Positions 1 through 6,973 of a DNA stretch of 64,000 bases are shown here, in pieces. The stretch's first letter is position 1; each line of letters begins with the position of its first letter. Location: positions 5,246 through 69,245 of the forward strand of contig DATAVE010000157.1 of assembly GCA_036267875.1 (NCBI GenBank). The letters run 5' to 3'. A program made the position numbers and the translations under genes. The stretch comes from DASZTV01 sp036267875. Its GTDB lineage: Bacteria; Actinomycetota; Actinomycetes; JAFAQI01. A model generated the notes under the pieces. It did not search any database. It was not told where the DNA came from and saw only the letters and a list, made by a program, of their open reading frames with translations.

Positions 1-2
1 GG

Positions 3-95
3 CTCGGGGGCGACTGGGGGCACGCCTTCGGCACGCTGCCGCCCGGCGTCGACACTGCGGCGATCGTCGAACGGGCAACACCAAAGGTCGGATAG
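3..95 (+). CDS. C-terminal end of an unidentified protein (cut by window edge)
   Basis: The third frame is open from the window edge to a TAG at 93-95 and reads LGGDWGHAFGTLPPGVDTAA followed by about ten more residues, which looks like real protein. It lies just upstream of, and on the same strand as, the nucleotidyltransferase of the lasso-like cluster, so it could be the last gene of that cluster's other half. An asparagine-synthetase-like cyclase would be the expected missing member. The 30 residues seen are too few to assign a family, so this is only a possibility. Confidence 0.4.
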   Translation, partial: LGGDWGHAFGTLPPGVDTAAIVERATPKVG

Positions 96-120
96 TCCGG
101 CCCGGCGAACTACCCTGCGC

Positions 121-1260
121 CTGGTCAGCACCATCAGTCGTTCAGCCGCTACTCCGACAGCGACGCTGCTCTGGGCAGCCTGTCGACGGCCAGGTCCGGA
201 CGTCGAGGCCTGCCAGCAGGCCTACGAGCAAGGCGCCGACCTGGCCTGGGCGGCTGACCTCGCGATCTGCCATCGCGTCTCGCGGCTGCTGTGGCAGGTC
301 GTCGAGCCATGGGCCGAGGACGCGGTCTGGACCCGTGAGCTCCGGGCCGACGTGCAGCGTTGCGCGGCCCAGGCCAACCTCGTTTTACCGAGGATCGGCG
401 ACGAGCTGCTCGCACCACTGAGCGCGGCCGGTCTCCAGCCTCTTGTGTGGAAGGGAGCGAGCCTCGCGGCCCGCTATCCGGCTGCGGGCGACCGGCCCAT
501 GGACGACATCGACCTGCTGTTCCCCGACGGCCAGCGCTCCGCCGCGATCCGGCTGCTCGAGCAGCACGGCTGGCGGATCGTCGAACAGGACCGCGAGCAC
601 TACGACGTGGCAATGACGCATCCGGCGCTGCCCGGGCTACCAGTCGAGCTTCACGAGGCGCTGGACCTGCCGAGCCAGCGGGCTTTCCGCTTCACCGCCG
701 CCGACCTGTGGCGGGCGCGTACCCCGATCACAGTGTTTGGACAGCCCGCCTTCGGACTTCCCGCCGAGACCGAACTGGTCGCGCTGGTCACCCATGCGGC
801 CAAGCCGTTCCACACCTTCGATCGGCTGATCTGGTCGGTCGATTTCGCCGTCGTGATCCGCGACGCCGAGTGCGCGGGGCAGCCTGTCGACTGGGACCGC
901 ATCGAGGCCTTGTCGACTGACGCGCAAGCCCGCACCGCGATGGCCGTGGCGCTCACGCACGCAGCCCGCCTGGGAGGCGTCTCCCCTGTCCATCTCCGGG
1001 AGATCAGCGGCAGTCGCGCCCGACAGTCCGCGCTCGCACCGGTCCTCGCCGCTGAATGGCCGCTGCAACTTTGGGATGAGGGAACGCGCCACCGGCTGAG
1101 CTATGCGCTCATCGACGACCGACGCCTCATGGTGCGCCGCGCGTCGGCCGAGGCGCTGGGCCGCGGGCCGCGACAGGCTCCGGCGGCAAGCGCCGGCATG
1201 GTCTGGAAAGCCGCGCGTAGATGGTTGATGTCAAGCCGAGTCGCTCGACGCTGCGACTAG
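121..1260 (+). CDS. Nucleotidyltransferase family protein of a lasso-type RiPP cluster
   Basis: The protein resembles the NTP_transf_5 family (PF14907), found in lasso-peptide and related RiPP clusters, where PadeN-type members act with a kinase on the peptide. The motif GDRPMDDIDLLF, near residues 124-135, holds the metal-binding Asp-x-Asp; WKGASLAARYP precedes it, as is usual. The frame is open from the window edge and reads like protein from about 115, but the first ATG/GTG/TTG in frame is the GTG at 352, which would remove an N-terminal helical region normal for the family. I therefore propose a CTG start at 115 or 121 and have drawn 121. The stop shares the four bases CTAG with the convergent kinase gene. 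Confidence 0.7.
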   Translation: MVSTISRSAATPTATLLWAACRRPGPDVEACQQAYEQGADLAWAADLAICHRVSRLLWQVVEPWAEDAVWTRELRADVQRCAAQANLVLPRIGDELLAPLSAAGLQPLVWKGASLAARYPAAGDRPMDDIDLLFPDGQRSAAIRLLEQHGWRIVEQDREHYDVAMTHPALPGLPVELHEALDLPSQRAFRFTAADLWRARTPITVFGQPAFGLPAETELVALVTHAAKPFHTFDRLIWSVDFAVVIRDAECAGQPVDWDRIEALSTDAQARTAMAVALTHAARLGGVSPVHLREISGSRARQSALAPVLAAEWPLQLWDEGTRHRLSYALIDDRRLMVRRASAEALGRGPRQAPAASAGMVWKAARRWLMSSRVARRCD

Positions 1261-2198
1261 GAAGTGTCGGACGAGGCCACGCCCCGCCGGAGTTCGACGG
1301 CGAGCACCTCGAGCCAATCCGCGGACGAGGGCAGCCGCAGCTGAGCCACCGGGACCTGACCGGTCAGCTGCAGGAGTGGACTGAACAGCCCTCGGCCCCG
1401 CTCGGCTTGGTCCCCGAGCCACACCGCGTGTTCGGCCAGCACCTCGACGACAACCGGCCGGTCAACCGGCTGCCACCGCGGAGCCGACCCGTCAGGCGGC
1501 TCGAGGACCACAAGTCGCTCCACCGGCACCGGCTCGATCGGTCGCCTTGCTGTGATGTCCCACGCCGACTTCCCGCCGCCGGCAAACAGCTTGGCCGATC
1601 CGACCGGCCCCGGCTCGCCGTCGTGGCGGCGGACCCAGGGCGGCCCAGGCCAGACCCATACGCCACCAGAGACTTGTTCGAGCACGCAGACGTCCTCACT
1701 GACCGGGGACCAGCCCGCGTCGGTGAGCCCGACCAGCGAGCTGGACTTCCCGGCGCCGCGCACACCCGCGATGATCACGGCCCGCCCTTGGGTCGCGACC
1801 GCGGCCGCGTGGAGGACCAGCAAGGACCGATCAGCCACCGCGAGCGGCAGGGCGATCGATGCGACGAGCTGCAGTTGCACGGCATCCAGCGGCGGCCGCA
1901 TCAGGATCCGGCGCCGGTCGGCGGAGACCGTCAGACGGGCGTCGTCCCCCGCCTGCAGTGTCAGTCGCCCGTCGGGATCGCGATAGAGCGAGGCATCGAC
2001 GCCGGACAGCGCGCCGCGGTCGGGGTGCTCCGGCGCCACGGACCACACCCGGCGGCCTGCGCTCCGCGCGACCGGACCGATCTCGAGCGTCACCTCGGCC
2101 AGTGGCTCACCGCGGCAGTAACCGAGACCAAGGTCGTGCTCCGAGTGAACCCGAACCCCGTGGCAGCCCGGCCAAAGCGGTTCGCCACGTTGGGTCAT
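1257..2198 (-). CDS. HPr-kinase-like protein of a lasso-type RiPP cluster
   Basis: 313 residues. A P-loop GVRGAGKSS (about 145-153) follows an LHAAAV segment (129-134) and precedes a SED motif (167-169), the pattern of HprK-related kinases. In paeninodin-type lasso clusters such kinases phosphorylate a Ser of the precursor peptide, so the cluster's own precursor is the likely substrate; that is inference. The ATG at 2198 overlaps the stop of the PqqD gene as ATGA, so the two are translationally coupled, and this decides the start against a longer open frame running further upstream. The stop overlaps the nucleotidyltransferase stop in a CTAG. Confidence 0.75.
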   Translation of the reverse strand: MTQRGEPLWPGCHGVRVHSEHDLGLGYCRGEPLAEVTLEIGPVARSAGRRVWSVAPEHPDRGALSGVDASLYRDPDGRLTLQAGDDARLTVSADRRRILMRPPLDAVQLQLVASIALPLAVADRSLLVLHAAAVATQGRAVIIAGVRGAGKSSSLVGLTDAGWSPVSEDVCVLEQVSGGVWVWPGPPWVRRHDGEPGPVGSAKLFAGGGKSAWDITARRPIEPVPVERLVVLEPPDGSAPRWQPVDRPVVVEVLAEHAVWLGDQAERGRGLFSPLLQLTGQVPVAQLRLPSSADWLEVLAVELRRGVASSDTS

Positions 2199-2479
2199 CG
2201 ACCGCCGGCGGCTTCCGGCGACCGGGTGAGTCCGGCGTGGGCCAGCGCCGCCAGGAGGTTGTCGACATCGGTTCGACAGACGTCCTCCGACGTACCAGGC
2301 CATCGCTCCCGTACGGCGAGGAGCGGGTCTTCGCCTGCCGACAAGGCCTTCCACACGATCAGACCGGTCGGATTGAGCCCGAAATAGCGCCCTGACGGGA
2401 CGTGGAGCAGGAATGCCTCGCCAGCTTCTTCGTGGCAGAGCACATCGGGTTCGGCGGCAGGTCGCTGCACGCCAGACAC
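2195..2479 (-). CDS. PqqD-family leader-binding protein (lasso B1 type)
   Basis: 94 residues with the PqqD pattern: a short strand pair followed by SGRYFGLNPTGLIVWKAL and a helical C-terminus. PqqD/B1 proteins bind the leader of a RiPP precursor through its Y-x2-P-x-L motif and hand it to the processing enzymes; the precursor divergently encoded at 2602 has exactly that motif. Starts at GTG without a clear ribosome-binding site. First gene of a two-gene operon with the kinase, which it overlaps by ATGA. Confidence 0.85.
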   Translation of the reverse strand: MSGVQRPAAEPDVLCHEEAGEAFLLHVPSGRYFGLNPTGLIVWKALSAGEDPLLAVRERWPGTSEDVCRTDVDNLLAALAHAGLTRSPEAAGGR

Positions 2480-2518
2480 GATAAACGCCGACGATGTGCT
2501 CGGTCACGAACTTTTGGC

Positions 2519-2547
2519 GCTATACATCCGTCGATTTTGGTGGTTAA
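2519..2547 (-). promoter_or_regulatory. Candidate promoter for the PqqD-kinase operon
   Basis: On the minus strand TTAACC (2547-2542) and TATAGC (2524-2519) are separated by 17 bases, each matching the -35/-10 consensus at four of six positions. They sit about 40 bases before the PqqD GTG, in an AT-rich patch that stands out from the GC-rich surroundings. The same patch could also carry a plus-strand promoter for the precursor gene (TAACAT at 2545-2550), without a convincing -35. By eye only. Confidence 0.35.
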
Positions 2548-2601
2548 CATCATCAAGTTGCACAAAGCGGTGGGATCCACGCGGGAACCTTAGGAGCGAT
2601 C

Positions 2602-2739
2602 GTGCACAGTGAGCAGACGGATCGGCCAGTCGAAGCCGAGGACGCGTACGAGGCGCCCACGCTTTTCGAGTACGGCACGATCCAGGAATGGACTGCTGGC
2701 CGGCTCAACAACGGCCTCGTCCTCAGCCTCAAACTCTGA
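2602..2739 (+). CDS. Lasso-type RiPP precursor peptide with an Asp/Glu-free predicted core
   Basis: 45 residues from a GTG preceded by GGAG at 2593-2596, five bases away. Residues 16-33 read YEAPTLFEYGTIQEWTAG, a complete lasso leader signature: Y16, P19, L21, G25 and T31 at the penultimate leader position. This predicts cleavage after A32 and a core GRLNNGLVLSLKL (33-45). A lasso ring needs Asp or Glu at core position 7, 8 or 9; here these are Leu, Val, Leu and the core has no acidic residue at all. The peptide is flanked by its B1 and B2 genes. Ser42 and Lys44 are the only reactive side chains apart from two Asn and an Arg. It is a short gene, easily missed by automatic calling. Confidence 0.8.
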   Translation: MHSEQTDRPVEAEDAYEAPTLFEYGTIQEWTAGRLNNGLVLSLKL

Positions 2740-2762
2740 CCTCGAGAGGCCGTCCCGGCCGA

Positions 2763-3191
2763 TTACTTGATCGCCGGTCCGACCTCCCACTTCGTCGTCG
2801 CGCTTAGTCGCGCGAGAGGCGCGTGGTCAGGCTGCTCCACGGGGTCCAGCGTGTGTCCGTCGACATCTACCCATGCATGCGCGCCCCACTGATTGGGTCC
2901 GTAGCGTCGGCAGCCCAGGACGAGTTCTGGTGTGGCGCCACCCCGATGCAGCAGGCACGCCAAGGCGATCGCCTGGGGCAGGCAATCAGCGCGAAAGACC
3001 CGTCCTGCCCGGCGAACCGCGATCAGCGCACGACCCTCGTCGACGCTCTGGGCGGTGCCCCGGGAGGCAGCATCACCGGCAAGGCGCCGCAGCACCTCCG
3101 ATGGGCCACGCCGCGCGAGCAGGAGGCGCGCCGACCCCACCAACACGGCTGCGCGGACACCTACCCGCCACGCGGAGTATCCGTCACCCAT
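2763..3191 (-). CDS. Lasso peptide biosynthesis B2 protein (leader peptidase)
   Basis: 142 residues of the transglutaminase-like B2 family (PF13471), a cysteine protease that removes the leader from a precursor held by B1. The catalytic set is visible: C70 in ADCLPQAIALACLL, H105 and D109 in GAHAWVDVDGHTLDP. An intact triad argues that leader removal still happens in this cluster. The ATG at 3191 is the only sensible start. It converges on the precursor gene with a 23-base gap and faces away from the exporter genes, which start 18 bases beyond its own start. Confidence 0.88.
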   Translation of the reverse strand: MGDGYSAWRVGVRAAVLVGSARLLLARRGPSEVLRRLAGDAASRGTAQSVDEGRALIAVRRAGRVFRADCLPQAIALACLLHRGGATPELVLGCRRYGPNQWGAHAWVDVDGHTLDPVEQPDHAPLARLSATTKWEVGPAIK

Positions 3192-3208
3192 CGCGCCGGG
3201 AGCATAAC

Positions 3209-3958
3209 TTGACGGTCGTGACGACGGCTCCGGTGCTGGTCGCAGCGAATCTGGTGAAGAGCTTCACCGTCCGCGGCTGGCTTCCCGGTCGACCCGGTCG
3301 TCAGGTGGACGCGCTACGGGGCGTCGACCTGACGATCCGCCGAGGTTCGATCCACGGAATCATCGGCGCCAACGGATCCGGAAAGAGCACATTCCTGCGG
3401 ATCGTGGCGACGCTGGTCCTGCCCGACAGCGGGACGGTCACCGTGGCCGGCCACGACGTTGTAGCCGACGCATCGGCGGTCCGCCGGCTCATCGGACTGA
3501 GCACGGGAGAAGAGCGCAGCCTGTATTGGCGGCTCTCGCCACGCCAGAATCTCGAGTTCGCGGCGGCCCTTTACGGCATCCCGGCTCCGGCCTCCGCCAT
3601 CGAGTCGGTTCTTGATCTGGTGGGGCTGGCCGACAATGCGGACCGGCCGGTGTCCGGCTTCTCCCAGGGGATGTGTCGGCGACTCGGCCTGGCCCGCGCA
3701 CTCCTGCACGAACCACATCTGCTGCTGCTCGACGAGCCGACCCGCAGCCTGGACCCGACCGCCACGGCCGATTTTCACGGGGTCCTTCGCGCGATCCAGC
3801 GCGAGCGCGGCGTCACCACCGTGATGTCGACTCACGACCTCGAGGAAGCCGCCAGCTGCTGCGACGAGGTCAGCGCCCTTCGCGAGGGTCAGATCAACGG
3901 CCAGGTATCGCCCGCCTCGGAAGCTCGCCCACACCGCGCGCTCGCCCAGTTGGTCTGA
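3209..3958 (+). CDS. ABC transporter ATP-binding protein (RiPP exporter)
   Basis: 249 residues. Walker A GANGSGKST (53-61), a divergent signature SGFSQGM (149-155), Walker B LLLLDEPT (171-178) and switch His in STHD (about 209). TTG at 3209 is preferred because GGGAG (3198-3202) lies six bases upstream; a GTG at 3218 is the alternative. A longer open frame runs back into the antisense of the B2 gene but is not protein-like. Partner of the permease starting five bases downstream; by position it should export the mature peptide. Confidence 0.85.
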   Translation: MTVVTTAPVLVAANLVKSFTVRGWLPGRPGRQVDALRGVDLTIRRGSIHGIIGANGSGKSTFLRIVATLVLPDSGTVTVAGHDVVADASAVRRLIGLSTGEERSLYWRLSPRQNLEFAAALYGIPAPASAIESVLDLVGLADNADRPVSGFSQGMCRRLGLARALLHEPHLLLLDEPTRSLDPTATADFHGVLRAIQRERGVTTVMSTHDLEEAASCCDEVSALREGQINGQVSPASEARPHRALAQLV

Positions 3959-3962
3959 GATC

Positions 3963-4826
3963 TTGGTCGCCATCGCATCGGCCTCGTCACCTTCCGAGCT
4001 GCAGCCCCGGTACGTCGTCTCCCGCCGACGACTGCTCGCCGCCTTCGTACGCCGTGACTTCCGGATCGAACGCAGCTACCGGCTGGCCTTTCTGGTCCAG
4101 TTCGGGGGCAGCTTCTCGACCCTGGTCTCAGCCGGGTTTCTCAGCCACCTGGTACCCGGCGACCAGGCATCCCTGACCCGCTACGGCAGCGACTACTTCA
4201 CCTTCGTGCTGGTGGGAATGGCGATCCTCGGCTATTTCTCGGTCGCGCTGGGCGGATTCTCGGCCAGCCTTCAGCAGGAGCAGGAGCAAGGCACCCTGGA
4301 GACCCTGCTGGCATCGCCGACCGATCCCCGCCTGCTCCTCCTTTTCGGGGCGATGTGGCCGTTCCTGTTCGCCACCTTGCAGCTGGTCGTCTTGTTCGCC
4401 GCGGGCGGCGTTCTGTTCCACGCGAAGATTGCGAGCAGCCATCTGCTACTGGCGGCAGGGATCCTGATCCTGACCGTTACTGCGTTCAGCGCGATGGGCT
4501 TGGCGGCGTCGTCGCTAACGATCATCACCAAGCGGACCGGTCCGGTGATCAGCCTGCTGGCGGCGACGTTCAGCCTGCTCGGCGGTGTGCTGTACCCGAT
4601 CTCGGTCTTGCCTCGGGCGCTGCAGATCGCGGCCGAAGCACTGCCAATGAGCTACGGCCTCGACGCGATACGCCGTTCCCTGGTGGCCCACCCGAACCTG
4701 CACGCCATCGGCATCGACGCCCTAGTCCTAGCGATCTTCAGCGTGGTCTTGGTGCCACTCGCTTTGCAGTGCTTCCGCTGGGCGGTCGATCGGGCACGCC
4801 GAAACGGCACCTTGTCGCACTACTAG
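3963..4826 (+). CDS. ABC-2 type transporter permease
   Basis: 287 residues with about six hydrophobic segments and the motif EQEQGTLETLLASPTDP, typical of ABC-2 permeases before the second or third membrane helix. The start is a TTG four bases after the ATPase stop, so the two are probably co-translated. Most likely the membrane half of the exporter of the RiPP cluster. The gene ends just before a strong hairpin terminator at 4841. Confidence 0.82.
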   Translation: MVAIASASSPSELQPRYVVSRRRLLAAFVRRDFRIERSYRLAFLVQFGGSFSTLVSAGFLSHLVPGDQASLTRYGSDYFTFVLVGMAILGYFSVALGGFSASLQQEQEQGTLETLLASPTDPRLLLLFGAMWPFLFATLQLVVLFAAGGVLFHAKIASSHLLLAAGILILTVTAFSAMGLAASSLTIITKRTGPVISLLAATFSLLGGVLYPISVLPRALQIAAEALPMSYGLDAIRRSLVAHPNLHAIGIDALVLAIFSVVLVPLALQCFRWAVDRARRNGTLSHY

Positions 4827-4840
4827 AAACCTGCCGAAAC

Positions 4841-4884
4841 GACGAACGGTCATCCCGGTGAGGCCGGAATGACCGTTCGTCTTA
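4841..4884. terminator. Bidirectional hairpin terminator
   Basis: Arms 4841-4858 and 4864-4881 pair over 18 positions with a single mismatch around a five-base loop (GACGAACGGTCAT... against ...ATGACCGTTCGTC). It sits between the exporter operon and the convergent small secreted-protein gene and ends the lasso-like locus. Confidence 0.8.
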
Positions 4885-4895
4885 CGTGCTCAGCT

Positions 4896-5150
4896 TCAGA
4901 GCGGAATGCAGGTCGTCGGCAGAACCGGCGCGAGCGTCAGGCAGATGGCCAACGGCGGACCGTTCGGGGTGAGATCGATGCTGATCGGCCCGATGGTGAT
5001 GGCGCTAACCGCCTTCGTGGCGGCACGGTGAGCCGGCGCCGCAACGGCGGCCGTGCTCGAGAGGACCACTGTCCCAGCGGTGACAGTTGCCACCAAGCCG
5101 ATCGCGCAACTGGATGCCATCGCGCGAGCGCGTCGTGATTGGGTTTTCAT
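4896..5150 (-). CDS. Small secreted protein, function unknown
   Basis: 84 residues. A Sec signal peptide is clear: basic n-region MKTQSRRAR, a hydrophobic core, and AAVAAP as a likely cleavage site near residue 38. The mature part of about 45 residues contains ITIGPISIDLTPNGPPLAIC and a second Cys, so one disulphide is possible. A perfect AGGAGG lies five bases before the ATG, predicting strong translation. It converges on the RiPP exporter and may be unrelated to it. I do not recognise a family. Confidence 0.7.
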   Translation of the reverse strand: MKTQSRRARAMASSCAIGLVATVTAGTVVLSSTAAVAAPAHRAATKAVSAITIGPISIDLTPNGPPLAICLTLAPVLPTTCIPL

Positions 5151-5323
5151 CAGTCCTCCTGTAGAGGCCGGCCCAACAGGGCTCAGTGGGCCGGACCTTA
5201 TCCCTTTCGGGTGATTTGCGCACCCCTCGCGTCTGGTCTACCCAAACGCGAGCGTTCAAGCACATCGTCGAGCGCGGGACTACGACCCGTTCCGCTGATA
5301 ACGGTCCTGAACAGGCGGCAACG

Positions 5324-5734
5324 ATGGCGGTGGAGGTCGTCGGGAAACTCGCGCGCGTAACCGCGGTCATTGTGGCGCAGGCACTGACGACCCAGAAGCT
5401 GGTCAGCGACCAGGTCAAAGCCGTGCACGACGTCACCAGCTCGATGATCGAGGGCACCTCGGTGCTGCTGCGTGATCAGGCTGCGCAAGTCGAGGAACAA
5501 GCGACGAGCCCCGGGGTAGACCTGCCGTCGTTGCAACGCGCCTGGGACCACGTGTTCTCGGCGCTCGACCAGATCGACACGTACAAGCTGCGCGCTCTCG
5601 AGGCGATGAACGTGACGGTCAACCAGCTCACCGACCAGGTCGCGCGCTCGCGCAGCCACGTCGAGCGACTGCACGACGCCGAGAGCAGACAGGGGCAACT
5701 TCCCTCCAGCGGAAGTGCGCTACAGCTCCCGTAG
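5324..5734 (+). pseudogene. TelA-family (toxic anion resistance) C-terminal remnant
   Basis: 136 residues that resemble only the C-terminal third of TelA/KlaA family proteins (PF05816, usually 350-400 residues): segments like VAQALTTQKLVSDQVKAV, SSMIEGTSVLLRDQAAQVEE and AWDHVFSALDQIDTYKLRAL. The N-terminal coiled-coil portion is absent; the frame is open further upstream (to about 5186) but does not give recognisable TelA sequence before about 5290. No ribosome-binding site stands out before the ATG at 5324. Best read as a decayed or 5'-truncated copy, although a short expressed protein cannot be excluded. Confidence 0.5.
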
Positions 5735-5819
5735 CGCGGCGGCCGCGGGGTAGGACCGCTCGGCCAGGTTGAGTACAAGTGCTCAGGTAGCGAGGTCGCG
5801 AAAAGCGGACCGTTGTCGC

Positions 5820-6917
5820 ATGACCTCAAACGATCTTCTGCAGCCACTTCAACCCGCCCCTCGGTGGGCCCACGGCCCGCATCAGCCGCAGTCAAAGATG
5901 CGGCCAGGAATCGAGACACGGCAGGTTCTACTGGCGCTTGGAGCGCTTTGCCTGATCGTCGCCTTCAGCGCCGGCACCGCCCTCGTGTGGTCGTCACTCG
6001 GCGGCGGCGGCCAGCTTGTGCTGATGACCTCCGTGACCACTCTGCTGCTCGGAGGCGCCGCGACGCTGAAGCGGCTCCCGGCCACTTCGGAGGCGCTCGG
6101 TACGGTCGGCCTCGCGGGTTGCGCGGTCGATGCGATCGCCGCGCGCACCCTGCATCTGGCCGACGCAGCCGGAGTACCGCTGCATTGGTACGTCACCGCG
6201 TCTGCGCTCGCAGTCGCGGCCGTGAGTGTCGGCCTGTGGGCGGCGAGGCCAAGTCTGGTCGGTCCCCGGCTGGTCGGCGCGGTCGCGACCGGATCCGCGT
6301 GGGTATCGCTCGCTGCGATGCCTCAGCTCTTCGCCGATATCGACTTCGTGCTGGCTGCCAGCGCGCTCGTCGTCGCGTTCGCGTGGCCGCGCCACAACAC
6401 GCTCGTTCGTGATGCGGCCTTCGGGATGGCGACGGTTCTGGGCACTATCGCGTCCACGATCACCCTCGATCTGCACAGCGTGACGACCCCGGAGGCGTAC
6501 GTCGCAACCCCGGCCGCACTTACTTTGATCTGGGCAGGCACAGCACTGCTTGACGACCGCCACCTGACCTCGACCGTGCTCGTTCCGGGCCTCACAGTGG
6601 GGCTGTTCCCGACGTTCGTCCGTGCCATGGCCACTCACGACGGCACCCGTCAGCTGGTGCTTCTCGTCATCGCAACCGTGCTCGTCGCGTCCGGCGCGGA
6701 GCTGAGACTTGCCACCCCGATGGCGGCGGGTGCCGGGGTCATCACGCTGCTCGGCCTGCGCGTCGTGGGGCCCGACCTTGCACTGGTGCCGCACTGGATC
6801 ATCTGGGCCGCTGCCGGCGCGATCCTGCTCACCCTCGGCGCGACCTGGGAGGCCAGATTGGCAGACATCCGACAGCTCAAGGGCTCGCTGCAACCCCGAA
6901 TCGAAGCCCTGCGTTAG
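5820..6917 (+). CDS. Multi-pass membrane protein, function unknown
   Basis: 365 residues from the ATG at 5820 (a TTG at 5769 would add 17). After a Pro-rich N-terminus there are roughly ten hydrophobic segments with short loops, from LLALGALCLIVAFSAGTALV to HWIIWAAAGAILLTLGA, and the protein ends in a short charged tail. It looks like the membrane core of large SCO7629-like actinobacterial integral membrane proteins, but I cannot assign a function. Followed by a strong terminator. Confidence 0.7.
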   Translation: MTSNDLLQPLQPAPRWAHGPHQPQSKMRPGIETRQVLLALGALCLIVAFSAGTALVWSSLGGGGQLVLMTSVTTLLLGGAATLKRLPATSEALGTVGLAGCAVDAIAARTLHLADAAGVPLHWYVTASALAVAAVSVGLWAARPSLVGPRLVGAVATGSAWVSLAAMPQLFADIDFVLAASALVVAFAWPRHNTLVRDAAFGMATVLGTIASTITLDLHSVTTPEAYVATPAALTLIWAGTALLDDRHLTSTVLVPGLTVGLFPTFVRAMATHDGTRQLVLLVIATVLVASGAELRLATPMAAGAGVITLLGLRVVGPDLALVPHWIIWAAAGAILLTLGATWEARLADIRQLKGSLQPRIEALR

Positions 6918-6925
6918 CTACTAGA

Positions 6926-6973
6926 GCGGATGGCACATGCGTATTGCTCCGGCAGTACGCATGTGCCATTCGC
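6926..6973. terminator. Bidirectional hairpin terminator
   Basis: Perfect arms ATGGCACATGCGTA (6930-6943) and its complement (6956-6969), extended outwards by four further bases with one mismatch to 6926 and 6973. It lies between the convergent membrane-protein and ceramidase-like genes; the right arm abuts the stop codon of the latter at 6974. Confidence 0.8.

Noticed and set aside
121..1260. AbiEii-type or MNT-type toxin nucleotidyltransferase
   Set aside because: Length, the WKGASLA motif and the RiPP context fit NTP_transf_5 far better, and no HEPN partner is present.
2873..3208. N-terminal extension of the RiPP exporter ATPase
   Set aside because: The added residues are antisense to the B2 gene and not protein-like; the GGGAG before TTG 3209 gives a normal start.
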